Source: Lysobacter_I brunescens
GTDB taxonomy: Bacteria > Pseudomonadota > Gammaproteobacteria > Xanthomonadales > Xanthomonadaceae
Length of the DNA stretch: 64,000 nucleotides
Assembly: GCF_042677005.1 (NCBI RefSeq)
Contig: NZ_JBHTIF010000001.1
Coordinates: 1,302,001 to 1,366,000 of the forward strand
Reading direction: 5' to 3'
A program made the position numbers and the translations under genes. Shown in pieces: positions 9,351 through 18,487 of the stretch (positions within the stretch are counted from its first letter, which is position 1; each line of letters opens with the position of its first letter). The notes under the pieces were generated by a model. It was not told where the DNA came from, ran no database searches, and saw only the letters and a list, made by a program, of their open reading frames with translations.

Positions 9351-9440
9351 GGCGGCACTCCGATCCGGGAATGGCGTGCACTCTAGGCCTCGGGCCGCCG
9401 CTTGATTAGTCCGTGGATCGGGGAATAATTGTCCCTCGAA

Positions 9441-9464
9441 TGGGCCAATCGACGGATTGGCCCA
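9441..9464. promoter_or_regulatory. Palindromic operator candidate between efflux operon and LysR gene
   Basis: A perfect inverted repeat with 10-base arms TGGGCCAATC and GATTGGCCCA and a 4-base spacer lies in the 138-base divergent gap, 25 bases before the LysR start. It is a good candidate for the regulator's own binding site or another repressor site. Binding is inferred, not shown. Confidence 0.55.
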
Positions 9465-9488
9465 ACTTCACGGTCCCGGGAGGCCCGC

Positions 9489-10556
9489 ATGCAACGCGAT
9501 CTCAACGACACGCTGGTCTTCGTCAAAGTGGTGGAACACGGCAGCTTCATCGGCGCGGCGAACGCACTGCGCCTGCCCAAGACCACGGTCAGCCGCAAGG
9601 TGCAGGATCTCGAAACCCGGCTCGGCGCGCAGCTGCTCCATCGCACCACGCGCAAGCTCGGCCTTACCGAGGCCGGCAGCGTGTACTTCGAGCATTGCCA
9701 GCGCATCGCGCGCGAACTCGACGAGGCCGAAAGCGCGGTCGGCCAGCTGCAGGGCGGTCCGCGCGGCTGGCTGCGCTTCACCGCGCCGTATTCGATCGGC
9801 ATCACCTGGGTCGCGCCCCTGCTCGGCGAGTTCCACGCCATGCATCCGGAAGTGCGCATCGAGATGCTGCTGAGCAACGAGCCGATCGATCTGATCGACC
9901 AGGAAATCGATGTCGCGCTGCGCGGCGGCCCGCTGCCCGATTCGAACCTCGTTGCGCGCAAGCTGTCGGTCTTCCGCTCGCAGGTCTACGCAAGCCCGCA
10001 GTACATCGAGCGCCACGGCGAACCGCTCACGCCCGACGACCTGCAGCACCACCGCACCCTCGCCATGCCCAAGCATCGCCGCAACGGCCAGTATTTCTGG
10101 CCGCTCGGCGACGGCGAGCGCAACGACGAGGTCCGCATCGATCCGGTGCTGGTCGCCAACGATCCCGGTGCGCTGACCGGCGCGCTGATCTGCGGCGAAG
10201 GCCTGATGCTCGCCAGCGACGTGATGATGAAGGCGCACATCGAGCTGGGACACGTGCAGCGCGTGCTCGCCGGCTGGACCGGGCCGGAATACGCGTTCAA
10301 CGCGGTGTTCCCGCGCGGACGCGTCACCTCGCCGAAGGTGCGCGCCTTCGTCGACTTCCTCGTCGACCGCCTCAACTTCGACGCCGATTACATGCAGGTG
10401 ATGTGCCCGGACCGCAAGCGTTTCCTCGCCGCGCAGGAAGCCTCGCGCGTGGCCAAGGCGGAACTGAGCAAGGCGCGGCGCAAGCCGGTCCCGTCGCCGC
10501 TGCCGGAGGGCGAATACGACGCGGCCCTGGAAATGCCGGTGCCGCTGGAACACTGA
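9489..10556 (+). CDS. LysR-family regulator, likely controls divergent efflux operon
   Basis: A 355-residue LysR-type transcription factor. Residues 1-60 form the winged HTH (LVFVKVVEHGSFIGAANALRLPKTTVSRKVQDLE), followed by a linker helix and a substrate-binding domain with TAPYSIGITWVAPLLGEF. The domain order and the KTTVSRKV recognition helix resemble the AaeR/CrgA group. A C-terminal extension of about 50 residues rich in Ala, Arg and Pro is longer than usual. The ATG at 9489 has an ideal GGGAGG seven bases upstream; a more distal in-frame start lacks this. Divergent placement suggests control of the RND operon, like MexT with mexEF-oprN. Confidence 0.88.
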   Translation: MQRDLNDTLVFVKVVEHGSFIGAANALRLPKTTVSRKVQDLETRLGAQLLHRTTRKLGLTEAGSVYFEHCQRIARELDEAESAVGQLQGGPRGWLRFTAPYSIGITWVAPLLGEFHAMHPEVRIEMLLSNEPIDLIDQEIDVALRGGPLPDSNLVARKLSVFRSQVYASPQYIERHGEPLTPDDLQHHRTLAMPKHRRNGQYFWPLGDGERNDEVRIDPVLVANDPGALTGALICGEGLMLASDVMMKAHIELGHVQRVLAGWTGPEYAFNAVFPRGRVTSPKVRAFVDFLVDRLNFDADYMQVMCPDRKRFLAAQEASRVAKAELSKARRKPVPSPLPEGEYDAALEMPVPLEH

Positions 10557-10719
10557 CGCGACGACTGCGCCCGGCGTTCCGGCCTGCAGTTGCGGTCACG
10601 GTTTCGTGTGCGCGACTGGTGTCAGATGGCGACTCGGGCCTCGCCCGACGCCTCCGCGCGGGACGCCGCCGACCGCAGGATGCCGATCGTCTGCGGCGGC
10701 GCATTTCAGGAGGAAGTGC

Positions 10720-10974
10720 ATGAAGCTCAATCTGTCCATCGGCCTGGCCACCGTCCTGCTCGCAGGCCTGATGACCGCCGGCTCCGCGCAGGCCGTCGGC
10801 TGGCCGCAGCCCACCACGCCCTGCAACGAGGCCAACCAGGGCACGACCACCACGGTGGAATATCGCTCGCGCTGGCACGAGCATCTCGAGATCACCTACT
10901 ACTGCGACAGCGGCTATTGGCAGCTGTACATGGTCTGCGACCTCAATCCCGGCGGGATCTGCGTGCTGTACTGA
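10720..10974 (+). CDS. Small secreted four-cysteine protein
   Basis: An 84-residue protein preceded by a perfect AGGAGG (10708-10713). The N-terminus MKLNLSIGLATVLLAGLMTAG ends in SAQA, a standard signal-peptidase I site, giving a mature chain of about 60 residues. The mature part has four cysteines (PTTPC, YYC, MVC, GIC), many aromatic residues and the acidic/aromatic stretch HEHLEITYYCDSGYWQLY. Two disulfides are likely in the periplasm or outside. I do not recognise the family. It ends convergently against the DUF1801 gene with a shared hairpin. Confidence 0.75.
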   Translation: MKLNLSIGLATVLLAGLMTAGSAQAVGWPQPTTPCNEANQGTTTTVEYRSRWHEHLEITYYCDSGYWQLYMVCDLNPGGICVLY

Positions 10975-10993
10975 TCGCTGCGCGGACGCGCCC

Positions 10994-11019
10994 TCCGGCA
11001 CCGCTGCGGTGGTGCCGGA
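10994..11019. terminator. Bidirectional hairpin between convergent genes
   Basis: Nine-base arms TCCGGCACC (10994-11002) and GGTGCCGGA (11011-11019) form a GC-rich stem with an 8-base loop. It lies in the 57-base gap between the secreted peptide gene and the DUF1801 gene. There is no T-run, so termination efficiency is uncertain. Confidence 0.55.
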
Positions 11020-11031
11020 TCCGTCGCGGGC

Positions 11032-11421
11032 CTACTTCAACCGCTCCAGCCGGCCCTTGAGCTGGACCAGGTGCTTGTAATCCCACTGGATGTCGCGTGC
11101 TTTCGCCAGCCAGCGCGCGAGGTCTTCGCTGTTGACCTGGTCGATCGAGGTGTATCGCGCCTCGGCGGCCTTGAACTTGCCTTCCTTCGCCAGACCGGGT
11201 TCGTCGAAGGATTGCCCGCTCCAGAACAGCAGGCGCACGCAGTGCTTGAGCGTGCTGTAGCCGACGATCGGATTGCCATCGATGAACCAGACCGGGTGCG
11301 CGCGCCACACCTTGTTGTCGGCCTCGGGCAGATGGCGTGCGATCTCCTCGGCTAGCCGTTCGCAGATCGCCCGGTCATCGGGCGCCAGCGCGGCGTGGTA
11401 CTGGAGGGTGTCGGGGTGCAT
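11032..11421 (-). CDS. DUF1801 (YdhG/YjbR-like fold) protein
   Basis: A 129-residue cytosolic protein. The segment ADNKVWRAHPVWFIDGNPIVGYSTLKHCVRLLFWSGQSFD matches the DUF1801 fold, in which a conserved aromatic/Gly core precedes a basic helix; the C-terminus is a helical DLARWLAKARDIQWDYKHL. The start has a GGAGG at correct spacing. The biochemical role of the family is unknown. It is monocistronic on the minus strand. Confidence 0.75.
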   Translation of the reverse strand: MHPDTLQYHAALAPDDRAICERLAEEIARHLPEADNKVWRAHPVWFIDGNPIVGYSTLKHCVRLLFWSGQSFDEPGLAKEGKFKAAEARYTSIDQVNSEDLARWLAKARDIQWDYKHLVQLKGRLERLK

Positions 11422-11516
11422 GGGGACCTCCGGGTGAAGGCCGTGACTGTACGCCAACGCGGAAGTGATCGTCGCGATGCGTGGCGGCGAGGCGCCACCG
11501 CCCTGTCCGCGTCGAG

Positions 11517-11972
11517 TCAACGCGGCGCGAGGGCGACCAGCAGCAGCGCGGATGCCACGATCAGCGTGGCGTTGCGGCGCAGGGCGAAGAACCACGGCGG
11601 CAGCACGCCTTTCGTGCGCAGGCCGTGGTCGATGGCGAGCAGCGACATGAAGCACGGCACCAGCACCAGGCAGCCCAGGCGCGGGTCGCCGAGCAGCAGG
11701 GTGGACCAGGCGAACAGCGCGGCGACGTTGCTCGCGATCATCGGCAGTTGCCCGCAGCGCTCCGCGAAGAACAGCGATGCCGCCCAGTGGATGCCGGCGA
11801 TGAACGATGCGATGACCGCTGCGTAGGCGAGGGCGATCGTCGCTGCGTTCGCGAGGTCTGCACCACCTGCGAGAGAAGGCGCCCAGGCCAGTACGGCGCA
11901 GGCGATCAGCGGCAGCGTGCCGGCGTAGGTCAGGCCCTGCGCGAGGCGCGGGTTCGGCGATGCATCGGTCAT
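11517..11972 (-). CDS. DUF3429 integral membrane protein
   Basis: A 151-residue protein with about five hydrophobic helices, including LTYAGTLPLIACAVLAWAP, ATIALAYAAVIASFIAGIHWA and LIVASALLLVALAP. The FIAGIHWAASLFF segment and overall length fit DUF3429. Its ATG at 11972 overlaps the stop of the upstream MpaB-like gene as ATGA, so the two are probably made together. No catalytic motif is visible; function unknown. Confidence 0.8.
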   Translation of the reverse strand: MTDASPNPRLAQGLTYAGTLPLIACAVLAWAPSLAGGADLANAATIALAYAAVIASFIAGIHWAASLFFAERCGQLPMIASNVAALFAWSTLLLGDPRLGCLVLVPCFMSLLAIDHGLRTKGVLPPWFFALRRNATLIVASALLLVALAPR

Positions 11973-12937
11973 GGCGTTTCCTGCACGGCGGTCGAAGGCG
12001 GTGCGGAGGCGCGATGCGCCAAGGGCCATCGCGACAGGCTCGATGGGTCCACGCCGACCCGCGCGCAGGCGCGCGGCGCGATTCCGTCCGGCAGCGCGGC
12101 GCGGAACAGTGGCGCGGCACCGGCCAGCGTGCGCGCGGCGATGCGTGCCTGGAGCTGCTGCACGGCCGTGCGTTGCAGCAGGCGTTCCGCCCACTCCGGC
12201 AGCAGCGCGGCGCCGGCGCCGAGAAACAGGTCGCGCGACAGGCCGGCCATCGGCACCGGCAGGCGCATGCGCGCGAGGACCGCGAGCACTTCGCGCGATC
12301 GCGCATCGAAGCGCAGCGTCTCGCGCACCGAGGCGAAATACGCATCGACCTCCGCCTCGCGCACGGGCACGTCGCTCGCGCCGAGCGCATGGGCCACGTC
12401 GGCGACTTCGGCGTAGTAGGCGTCCGCCAGCGGCGTCGGCACCGGGCGGCAGTAGCGGCGATAGCCCTGCAGGAATCCGTAGCTCTCGGTCACGTGCACC
12501 CACGTGAGCAGCGCGGGGTCGTCGGCGCGATAGGGCGTGCCGTCCGCTGTCGTTCCTTGCACCCGAGCATGGATGCTGCGCACGCGCGCGATGAGGCGTT
12601 CGGCCTCGCTGCGTCCGGCATAGGTGCTGCCGGCGACGAAGTCGGTGGTGCGGCGCAGCCGCCCGACGAGGTCCTCGCGGAAATTCGAGTGGTCCCAGAC
12701 CCCGGCCAGCGCCCGCGGATGCAGGGTCTGCAGCATCAGTGCGCACAGGCCGCCGGAGAGCATGCCGGGGAAGTCGGCATGGATCCGCCAGGTCACGCTG
12801 TCCGGTCCGAACAGTCCCGGATCGCCCGCCGGCGCCTCGTAGTCGATGCCGCTGCGCCCGCGCGGAAACACGTCGAGCACCCACGCGCGGATGCGTGCTG
12901 TGGCGGGGGCGGTGAAGGTCCTGAGTGCGCTGTGCAT
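11969..12937 (-). CDS. MpaB/DUF2236 family oxygenase-like protein
   Basis: A 322-residue helical protein. Conserved elements of the MpaB/rubber-oxygenase (DUF2236) family are visible: GMLSGGLCALMLQTLHPRALAGVWDHS, TTDFVAGSTYAG with a downstream IHARVQG, and LTWVHVTESYGFLQGYRRY. The histidines in these segments are the likely heme or metal ligands. Family members include fungal MpaB, which cleaves a prenyl side chain, and the latex-degrading Lcp oxygenases; the substrate here is unknown. The start at 12937 gives a normal family length. It is translationally coupled to a DUF3429 membrane protein. Confidence 0.83.
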   Translation of the reverse strand: MHSALRTFTAPATARIRAWVLDVFPRGRSGIDYEAPAGDPGLFGPDSVTWRIHADFPGMLSGGLCALMLQTLHPRALAGVWDHSNFREDLVGRLRRTTDFVAGSTYAGRSEAERLIARVRSIHARVQGTTADGTPYRADDPALLTWVHVTESYGFLQGYRRYCRPVPTPLADAYYAEVADVAHALGASDVPVREAEVDAYFASVRETLRFDARSREVLAVLARMRLPVPMAGLSRDLFLGAGAALLPEWAERLLQRTAVQQLQARIAARTLAGAAPLFRAALPDGIAPRACARVGVDPSSLSRWPLAHRASAPPSTAVQETP

Positions 12938-13013
12938 GGCGCGGATGATACGGGCATCCACCGGTCGCGGATGCGCCGCGCGCGAGGTCGTCGTGGACGA
13001 TCTCGCGGACGGC

Positions 13014-14594
13014 TCAGGACACCGGAATCGACTGCGGATGGTGGAAGACGTCGGTCGGATCCCACCGGCGCTTGATGTCGACGAGGTTGCGCGGGTTGTT
13101 GCGGTAGTTGTCGAGGAAATACAGCCACATCGCGCGCTCGATGCCGCCATCGGCGTGTGTGCCGAGCGCGCTGTCCGGATAGTTGTAGTAGCAGCCGTCG
13201 ACGACGCCCTGCGTGTCGCGTGCGGGATCGGGCGTGCCGCCGTAGGCCGCATAGACATCGCGGTACATGCCGTCGATCCAGCCGACATGCGCGGCTTCCT
13301 GCGTCGTGTATGGCGGGTGGTTGCTCGTGCCGGGCGCGGAATCGTTGTTCCAGTAGGTCTGGTACTGCAGCTTCATGATCGAACTGCGCTGCGGCACGGC
13401 GGTCGCATCGGACGCACGGCGATTGATCGCGCCGCCGTAGCTGTCCACCTGCAGCAGGCTCTGTGCCATGTCGGTGGATTGCACGCCTTCCGGCACGACC
13501 TGCAGCCAGTGATGGAGCGCGTCCACCTGCTCGATCGGGAACGCCTGCTTCATGTACGCCGACTTGTATTTGCCGAACTGGTTCGGCCCGGAGCCGTTGA
13601 GCGTCTGCAGGGCTTCGAGATAGGTCAGGTGCTGCGCCTGTTCGCTCGCGGGCAGCGTATGCATGTAGCCCGGATGACCGCCAAGCGGCCTGAGCAGCGG
13701 CGTGCTGCGTGCGACGCGCGCGAAACGCGCCTGCAGCGTTTCGACGTGGCGTTCGGCGTGCAGGCAATGTTCGCGATGCGAGGTGTCGGGCGGCGAGGCG
13801 ACCTGCAGCACCAGGCCCAGCTGGCCGGCGCTCGCGTGGTTTAGCTTGAGCAGGGTGAAGGCGTTGTCCGGCAGTTCCCTCATCAGCTCGGCGTACTCGG
13901 CGAGCAGCGCGCGGAACGACGGCAGCGACATGTCGCTCCAGTTCCAAGCCAGCGTCCACAGCGTCGCGTGCTCCGGCGCCTCGGGCAGTTCGGCGAACCA
14001 GTAGCGCGTGATCACGCCGAAGTTGCCGCCGCCTCCGCCGCACAGCGCCCAGAACAGGTCGCGCTCGGCGGGGTCGCTGCTCTGCGCCGAGACATGGCGC
14101 AGGCGCGCTTCGCCGCGCGCGGCATCCCAGGTGACGATGTCCACCGCATGCAGGTGGTCGACGGTCAGCCCGCGCAGCCGCGACAGCAGGCCGTAGCCGC
14201 CGCCGGTGATGTGCCCGCCCGCACCGACCGAATAGCACGAACCCGCCGGCAGCGTCCGCCCGAAGCCGTTGAGCAGCGTGCGGTACACCGTCCAGTTCTC
14301 GCAGCCGGCATCGACGAAGTAGAGATTGCGCTCGGCGTCGAAACCGACCTGGTTCAGCGCCGACATGTCGATCACTGCGCGGGTGTCGTCGCTGTAGACG
14401 AAGTTCTCGTAGCAGTGCCGGCCCGAGGTGATCTTCACGCCGCGCCCGTACTGCACCACCGCATCGCGTACCGCCGCCGAGACCTCGTCGATCCGCGTCG
14501 GCACGTACACCGCCTCCAACCCCGGCGCGAACCAGCGCCGATCGAAGCCCTGGCGGTCGCTGAGCAGCGGTGCTCTGGAGGCGATGCGGTTCAT
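13014..14594 (-). CDS. BBE-type FAD-linked oxidase with predicted bicovalent flavin
   Basis: A 526-residue flavoprotein of the VAO/berberine-bridge superfamily. The FAD_binding_4 domain is N-terminal, with His60 in SGRHCYENF and Cys120 in SCYSVGAGGHITGGGYG. These match the His and Cys that attach FAD twice in glucooligosaccharide oxidase, even to the spacing of 60 residues. The C-terminal BBE segment DVYAAYGGTPDP and NLVDIKRRWDPTDVFHHPQSIP is intact. Such enzymes oxidise sugars or alcohols using O2 and release hydrogen peroxide. I started at ATG 14594; the in-frame extension upstream looks non-coding. No signal peptide is evident. Confidence 0.88.
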   Translation of the reverse strand: MNRIASRAPLLSDRQGFDRRWFAPGLEAVYVPTRIDEVSAAVRDAVVQYGRGVKITSGRHCYENFVYSDDTRAVIDMSALNQVGFDAERNLYFVDAGCENWTVYRTLLNGFGRTLPAGSCYSVGAGGHITGGGYGLLSRLRGLTVDHLHAVDIVTWDAARGEARLRHVSAQSSDPAERDLFWALCGGGGGNFGVITRYWFAELPEAPEHATLWTLAWNWSDMSLPSFRALLAEYAELMRELPDNAFTLLKLNHASAGQLGLVLQVASPPDTSHREHCLHAERHVETLQARFARVARSTPLLRPLGGHPGYMHTLPASEQAQHLTYLEALQTLNGSGPNQFGKYKSAYMKQAFPIEQVDALHHWLQVVPEGVQSTDMAQSLLQVDSYGGAINRRASDATAVPQRSSIMKLQYQTYWNNDSAPGTSNHPPYTTQEAAHVGWIDGMYRDVYAAYGGTPDPARDTQGVVDGCYYNYPDSALGTHADGGIERAMWLYFLDNYRNNPRNLVDIKRRWDPTDVFHHPQSIPVS

Positions 14595-14706
14595 GGCAAA
14601 CGATCCGTGTTCGACGATGCCGCGATGATGCGCCCGCCTCGGCGGCGAACGCAATGCGCGGCGGGATCAGTTCGGGATCGGATGCGAAGCGAGCGCGGGA
14701 ACGTCC

Positions 14707-15054
14707 TCAGTCGCCAAACCAATCGCGGAGCTTCTGCGTGGCCAGTCTTTTGACCTCATCATCGATGTACATGGCGACTGTGCCAAGCGCTGCGGCGATG
14801 ATGCCGAGGTCGTCGGTGAAGCCGACTCCAGGCATGACGTCAGGGATGGCATCGACCGGCAGGATGAAATACCCCAGCGCACCGTAGATCACGCCTTTCG
14901 CCCACAATGGAGTCGCAGGTTGCTGTGACGCGTAATAGAGCCAGAGCGCCTTTTCGACAAGTTCCTTGCCTGCCGTCTTGGCGTAGCGGACCAGCTTGTC
15001 CCAGAACCCTTCGTCTGAATACGCCTGTTCGAACGCGCTCTTTTCCTCTGACAT
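14707..15054 (-). CDS. DUF1232 (YkvA-like) membrane protein
   Basis: A 115-residue protein with the diagnostic DUF1232 core YGALGYFILPVDAIPDVMPGVGFTDDLG, a hydrophobic helix followed by the conserved D-x-IPD motif. An N-terminal acidic amphipathic region (EEKSAFEQAYSDEGFWDKLVRYAKTAG) precedes it. The ATG at 15054 is chosen for its GGGGAAG ribosome site. Family function is unknown. Codon usage looks less GC-biased than in the neighbouring housekeeping genes. Confidence 0.88.
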   Translation of the reverse strand: MSEEKSAFEQAYSDEGFWDKLVRYAKTAGKELVEKALWLYYASQQPATPLWAKGVIYGALGYFILPVDAIPDVMPGVGFTDDLGIIAAALGTVAMYIDDEVKRLATQKLRDWFGD

Positions 15055-15169
15055 CACTTCTTCCCCTGTGTATGCCGCCACGCACGCTGCGCGACGATCG
15101 GCCGGCATTGTCTCGTGGCATCGTCCTCGGGCCAGACTGTCACAAGTGACAGGGCGCTTGCTGGCCGCA

Positions 15170-15628
15170 CTAGTCGCTGTTCGGCCACGTCAGGATCGCT
15201 GTGAATCGCTGATGGCCTTGCCCGAGGGTTCCGATGTGGTCGACGATCACGTGCACCCAGGATTCCGTGGAGGCCTGCAGCATCGACCAGTCGACCGAAA
15301 TTCCGCGCGTGAATACCGAGGATGCGAGGATATCCTCCAGCTTCGAAGCGAGCTGCTTGTCGATCACTCCCGGATTGCCTTGCGGGAAAAGCGAACCCAC
15401 CCTCGACTCGAGTGCGAGTTCCGGCTGATCGAGTGGCGCGTCATGCGCGATCGGCAGCAGATAGCCCTCCTGCGAAGGTCGCGCGCACTGTGCGCCGCTT
15501 GACTGGTTCTCGTAGAAGATCCCCGTCTTCGCCGGCACGATCAGGGCGCACTGGGTCAGGTCGTCGAGCGATACGTGGATCATGTCCTGCATGCGGGTCT
15601 CGATGGTGGATGTTCCTGATGAAGACAC
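15170..15628 (-). CDS. DUF6210-like hypothetical protein
   Basis: A 152-codon frame with a possible GTG start at 15628; internal ATGs at 15592 and 15583 are equally plausible and none has a clear ribosome site. The segment CALIVPAKTGIFYENQSSGAQCARPSQEGYLLPI resembles DUF6210 proteins. The C-terminus WVHVIVDHIGTLGQGHQRFTAILTWPNSD is also compatible. No signal peptide or membrane segment. Function unknown; the lower GC here suggests an accessory gene. Confidence 0.6.
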   Translation of the reverse strand: MSSSGTSTIETRMQDMIHVSLDDLTQCALIVPAKTGIFYENQSSGAQCARPSQEGYLLPIAHDAPLDQPELALESRVGSLFPQGNPGVIDKQLASKLEDILASSVFTRGISVDWSMLQASTESWVHVIVDHIGTLGQGHQRFTAILTWPNSD

Positions 15629-15649
15629 CTGGACAGTGGGTTGCGATGC

Positions 15650-16618
15650 TCACCGCCCCGAATGCCCCGTCTCGTCGTACTCCCGCGGCGCGAGCATCTG
15701 CGGCTGGATCAGGTCGATGAAGTCGCGGGCCTGCTGCGACAGGTACTTGCCCTTGCGCACGACGACGCCGTAGCTGCGCGAGGGGAAGTATTTGGCCAGC
15801 GAGCGGGCGGCGAGGCGCTGGCGGTCGGCGTCGGTGAGGCAGATCGAGGTGACGATGCTGATGCCCAGGCCCATCGCGACGTACTGCTTGATGACCTCCC
15901 AGCCGCCGACTTCGAGGGCGACGGTGTAGGGCACGCGGTTCTGCTGGAAGACAAGATCGACGAGGCGATAGGTGGTCAGGCGCTGCGGCGGCAGGATCAG
16001 GCCGTAGGGCGAGAGGTCTTCGAGCTTGATCTCGGGCTTCGCCATCAGCGGATGGCCGGGCGGGGCGATCAGCATGGGCTCGAAGCGGTAGACCGGGGCA
16101 TAGTCCAGGTCGCCGGGGGCGTCGAGCATCGAGCCGACGGCCAGGTCCACGCCGTCGGAGCGCAGCAGGTCCAGGCCGCCGGCGCCGGTGACGTTGTGCA
16201 GGATCAGGCGGACCTCGGGATGGGCCTTGCGGTAGGCCTCCACGATGCGCGGCAGCAGGTAGAGGATGGTCGAGCTGCCGGCGGCGACGTGCAGCTCCCC
16301 GGCGTCCAGGCCCCGGAGCTGTTCGCGGAAGGTGGCGGGCAGGGCGTCGATGCCCTCGACCAGCGGCCGGGCCAGTTCGTACAGGGCGTCGCCCTCACGG
16401 GTGGGGGTGAGGCGTCGGCCGGTGCGCTCGAACAGCCGGACGCCCAGTTCACGCTCCAGGGCCTGCAACTGCAGGGTGATCGCCGGCTGGCTGACGTACA
16501 GGGCGCTGGCGGCGCGGGAGATCGAGCCCAGCCGGACCACCTGGCAGAAGGCCCGCAGCGGCTTCAGGCGGTCGGCCTTGTAGGCGAAACGCGGGGCACT
16601 GGCGCCGTCGGAGGTCAT
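15650..16618 (-). CDS. LysR-family regulator divergent from the glyoxylate shunt
   Basis: A 322-residue LysR-type regulator. The HTH LRAFCQVVRLGSISRAASALYVSQPAITLQLQALE lies at about residues 20-55, followed by a CysB/CbbR-like effector domain (LHVAAGSSTILYLLPRIVEAYRKAHPEV). It is transcribed away from aceB across a 110-base AT-rich gap holding two LysR-type dyads, strong contextual evidence that it controls aceBA. The effector may be a C2 or TCA metabolite; this is inference. In enterobacteria aceBA is instead repressed by IclR, so this is a different regulatory solution. Confidence 0.9.
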   Translation of the reverse strand: MTSDGASAPRFAYKADRLKPLRAFCQVVRLGSISRAASALYVSQPAITLQLQALERELGVRLFERTGRRLTPTREGDALYELARPLVEGIDALPATFREQLRGLDAGELHVAAGSSTILYLLPRIVEAYRKAHPEVRLILHNVTGAGGLDLLRSDGVDLAVGSMLDAPGDLDYAPVYRFEPMLIAPPGHPLMAKPEIKLEDLSPYGLILPPQRLTTYRLVDLVFQQNRVPYTVALEVGGWEVIKQYVAMGLGISIVTSICLTDADRQRLAARSLAKYFPSRSYGVVVRKGKYLSQQARDFIDLIQPQMLAPREYDETGHSGR

Positions 16619-16631
16619 TGATTCGCATGCT

Positions 16632-16648
16632 TATAAGCTGGACTTATA
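16632..16648. promoter_or_regulatory. LysR-type dyad 1 (TATAAG-N5-CTTATA)
   Basis: Inverted arms TATAAG (16632-16637) and CTTATA (16643-16648) flank a 5-base centre and contain T-N11-A spacing (T16634, A16646). It lies 14 bases from the regulator start and is likely an autoregulatory or recognition site. A perfect palindrome GCTTATAAGC (16629-16638) overlaps it. Confidence 0.5.
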
Positions 16649-16654
16649 TCTGGC

Positions 16655-16683
16655 ATTGAGAAAACTCAATTGTCAAATACAGT
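16655..16683 (+). promoter_or_regulatory. aceB promoter candidate overlapping LysR dyad 2
   Basis: The dyad ATTGAG-AAAA-CTCAAT (16655-16670) has T-N11-A spacing typical of LysR boxes. A possible -35 TTGAGA (16656-16661) is followed after 16 bases by a possible -10 TACAGT (16678-16683), about 45 bases before the aceB ATG. The overlap of the dyad with the -35 suggests direct contact of the regulator with RNA polymerase. Confidence 0.45.
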
Positions 16684-16728
16684 ACCCGGGCGGATGGTGG
16701 AACTCCCACGTTGCGATGGAGTCCCCGA

Positions 16729-18378
<1,650 letters not shown>

Positions 18379-18388
18379 TCGGCGTTTC

Positions 18389-18453
18389 GTGGGAGCGACG
18401 CAAGTCGCGACCCATGCGCCATGAAAAGCAGTCGCGACTTGCGTCGCTCCCAC
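18389..18453. repeat. REP palindrome between aceB and aceA (family B)
   Basis: Two perfect 23-base inverted arms at 18389-18411 and 18431-18453 are separated by 19 bases. Each arm has an internal GCGAC-N4-GTCGC hairpin and starts with GTGGGAGC or ends with GCTCCCAC. The same family recurs at 61443-61508. The position inside an operon suggests an effect on mRNA stability or partial attenuation. Confidence 0.88.
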
Positions 18454-18487
18454 AAGACGAATTTCACCTCCCCACGCGAGACACGCC

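Noticed and set aside
16711..16728. Upstream TTG start for malate synthase
   Set aside because: The ATG at 16729 has a well-spaced GGAG; the TTG would place that ribosome site inside the coding region.
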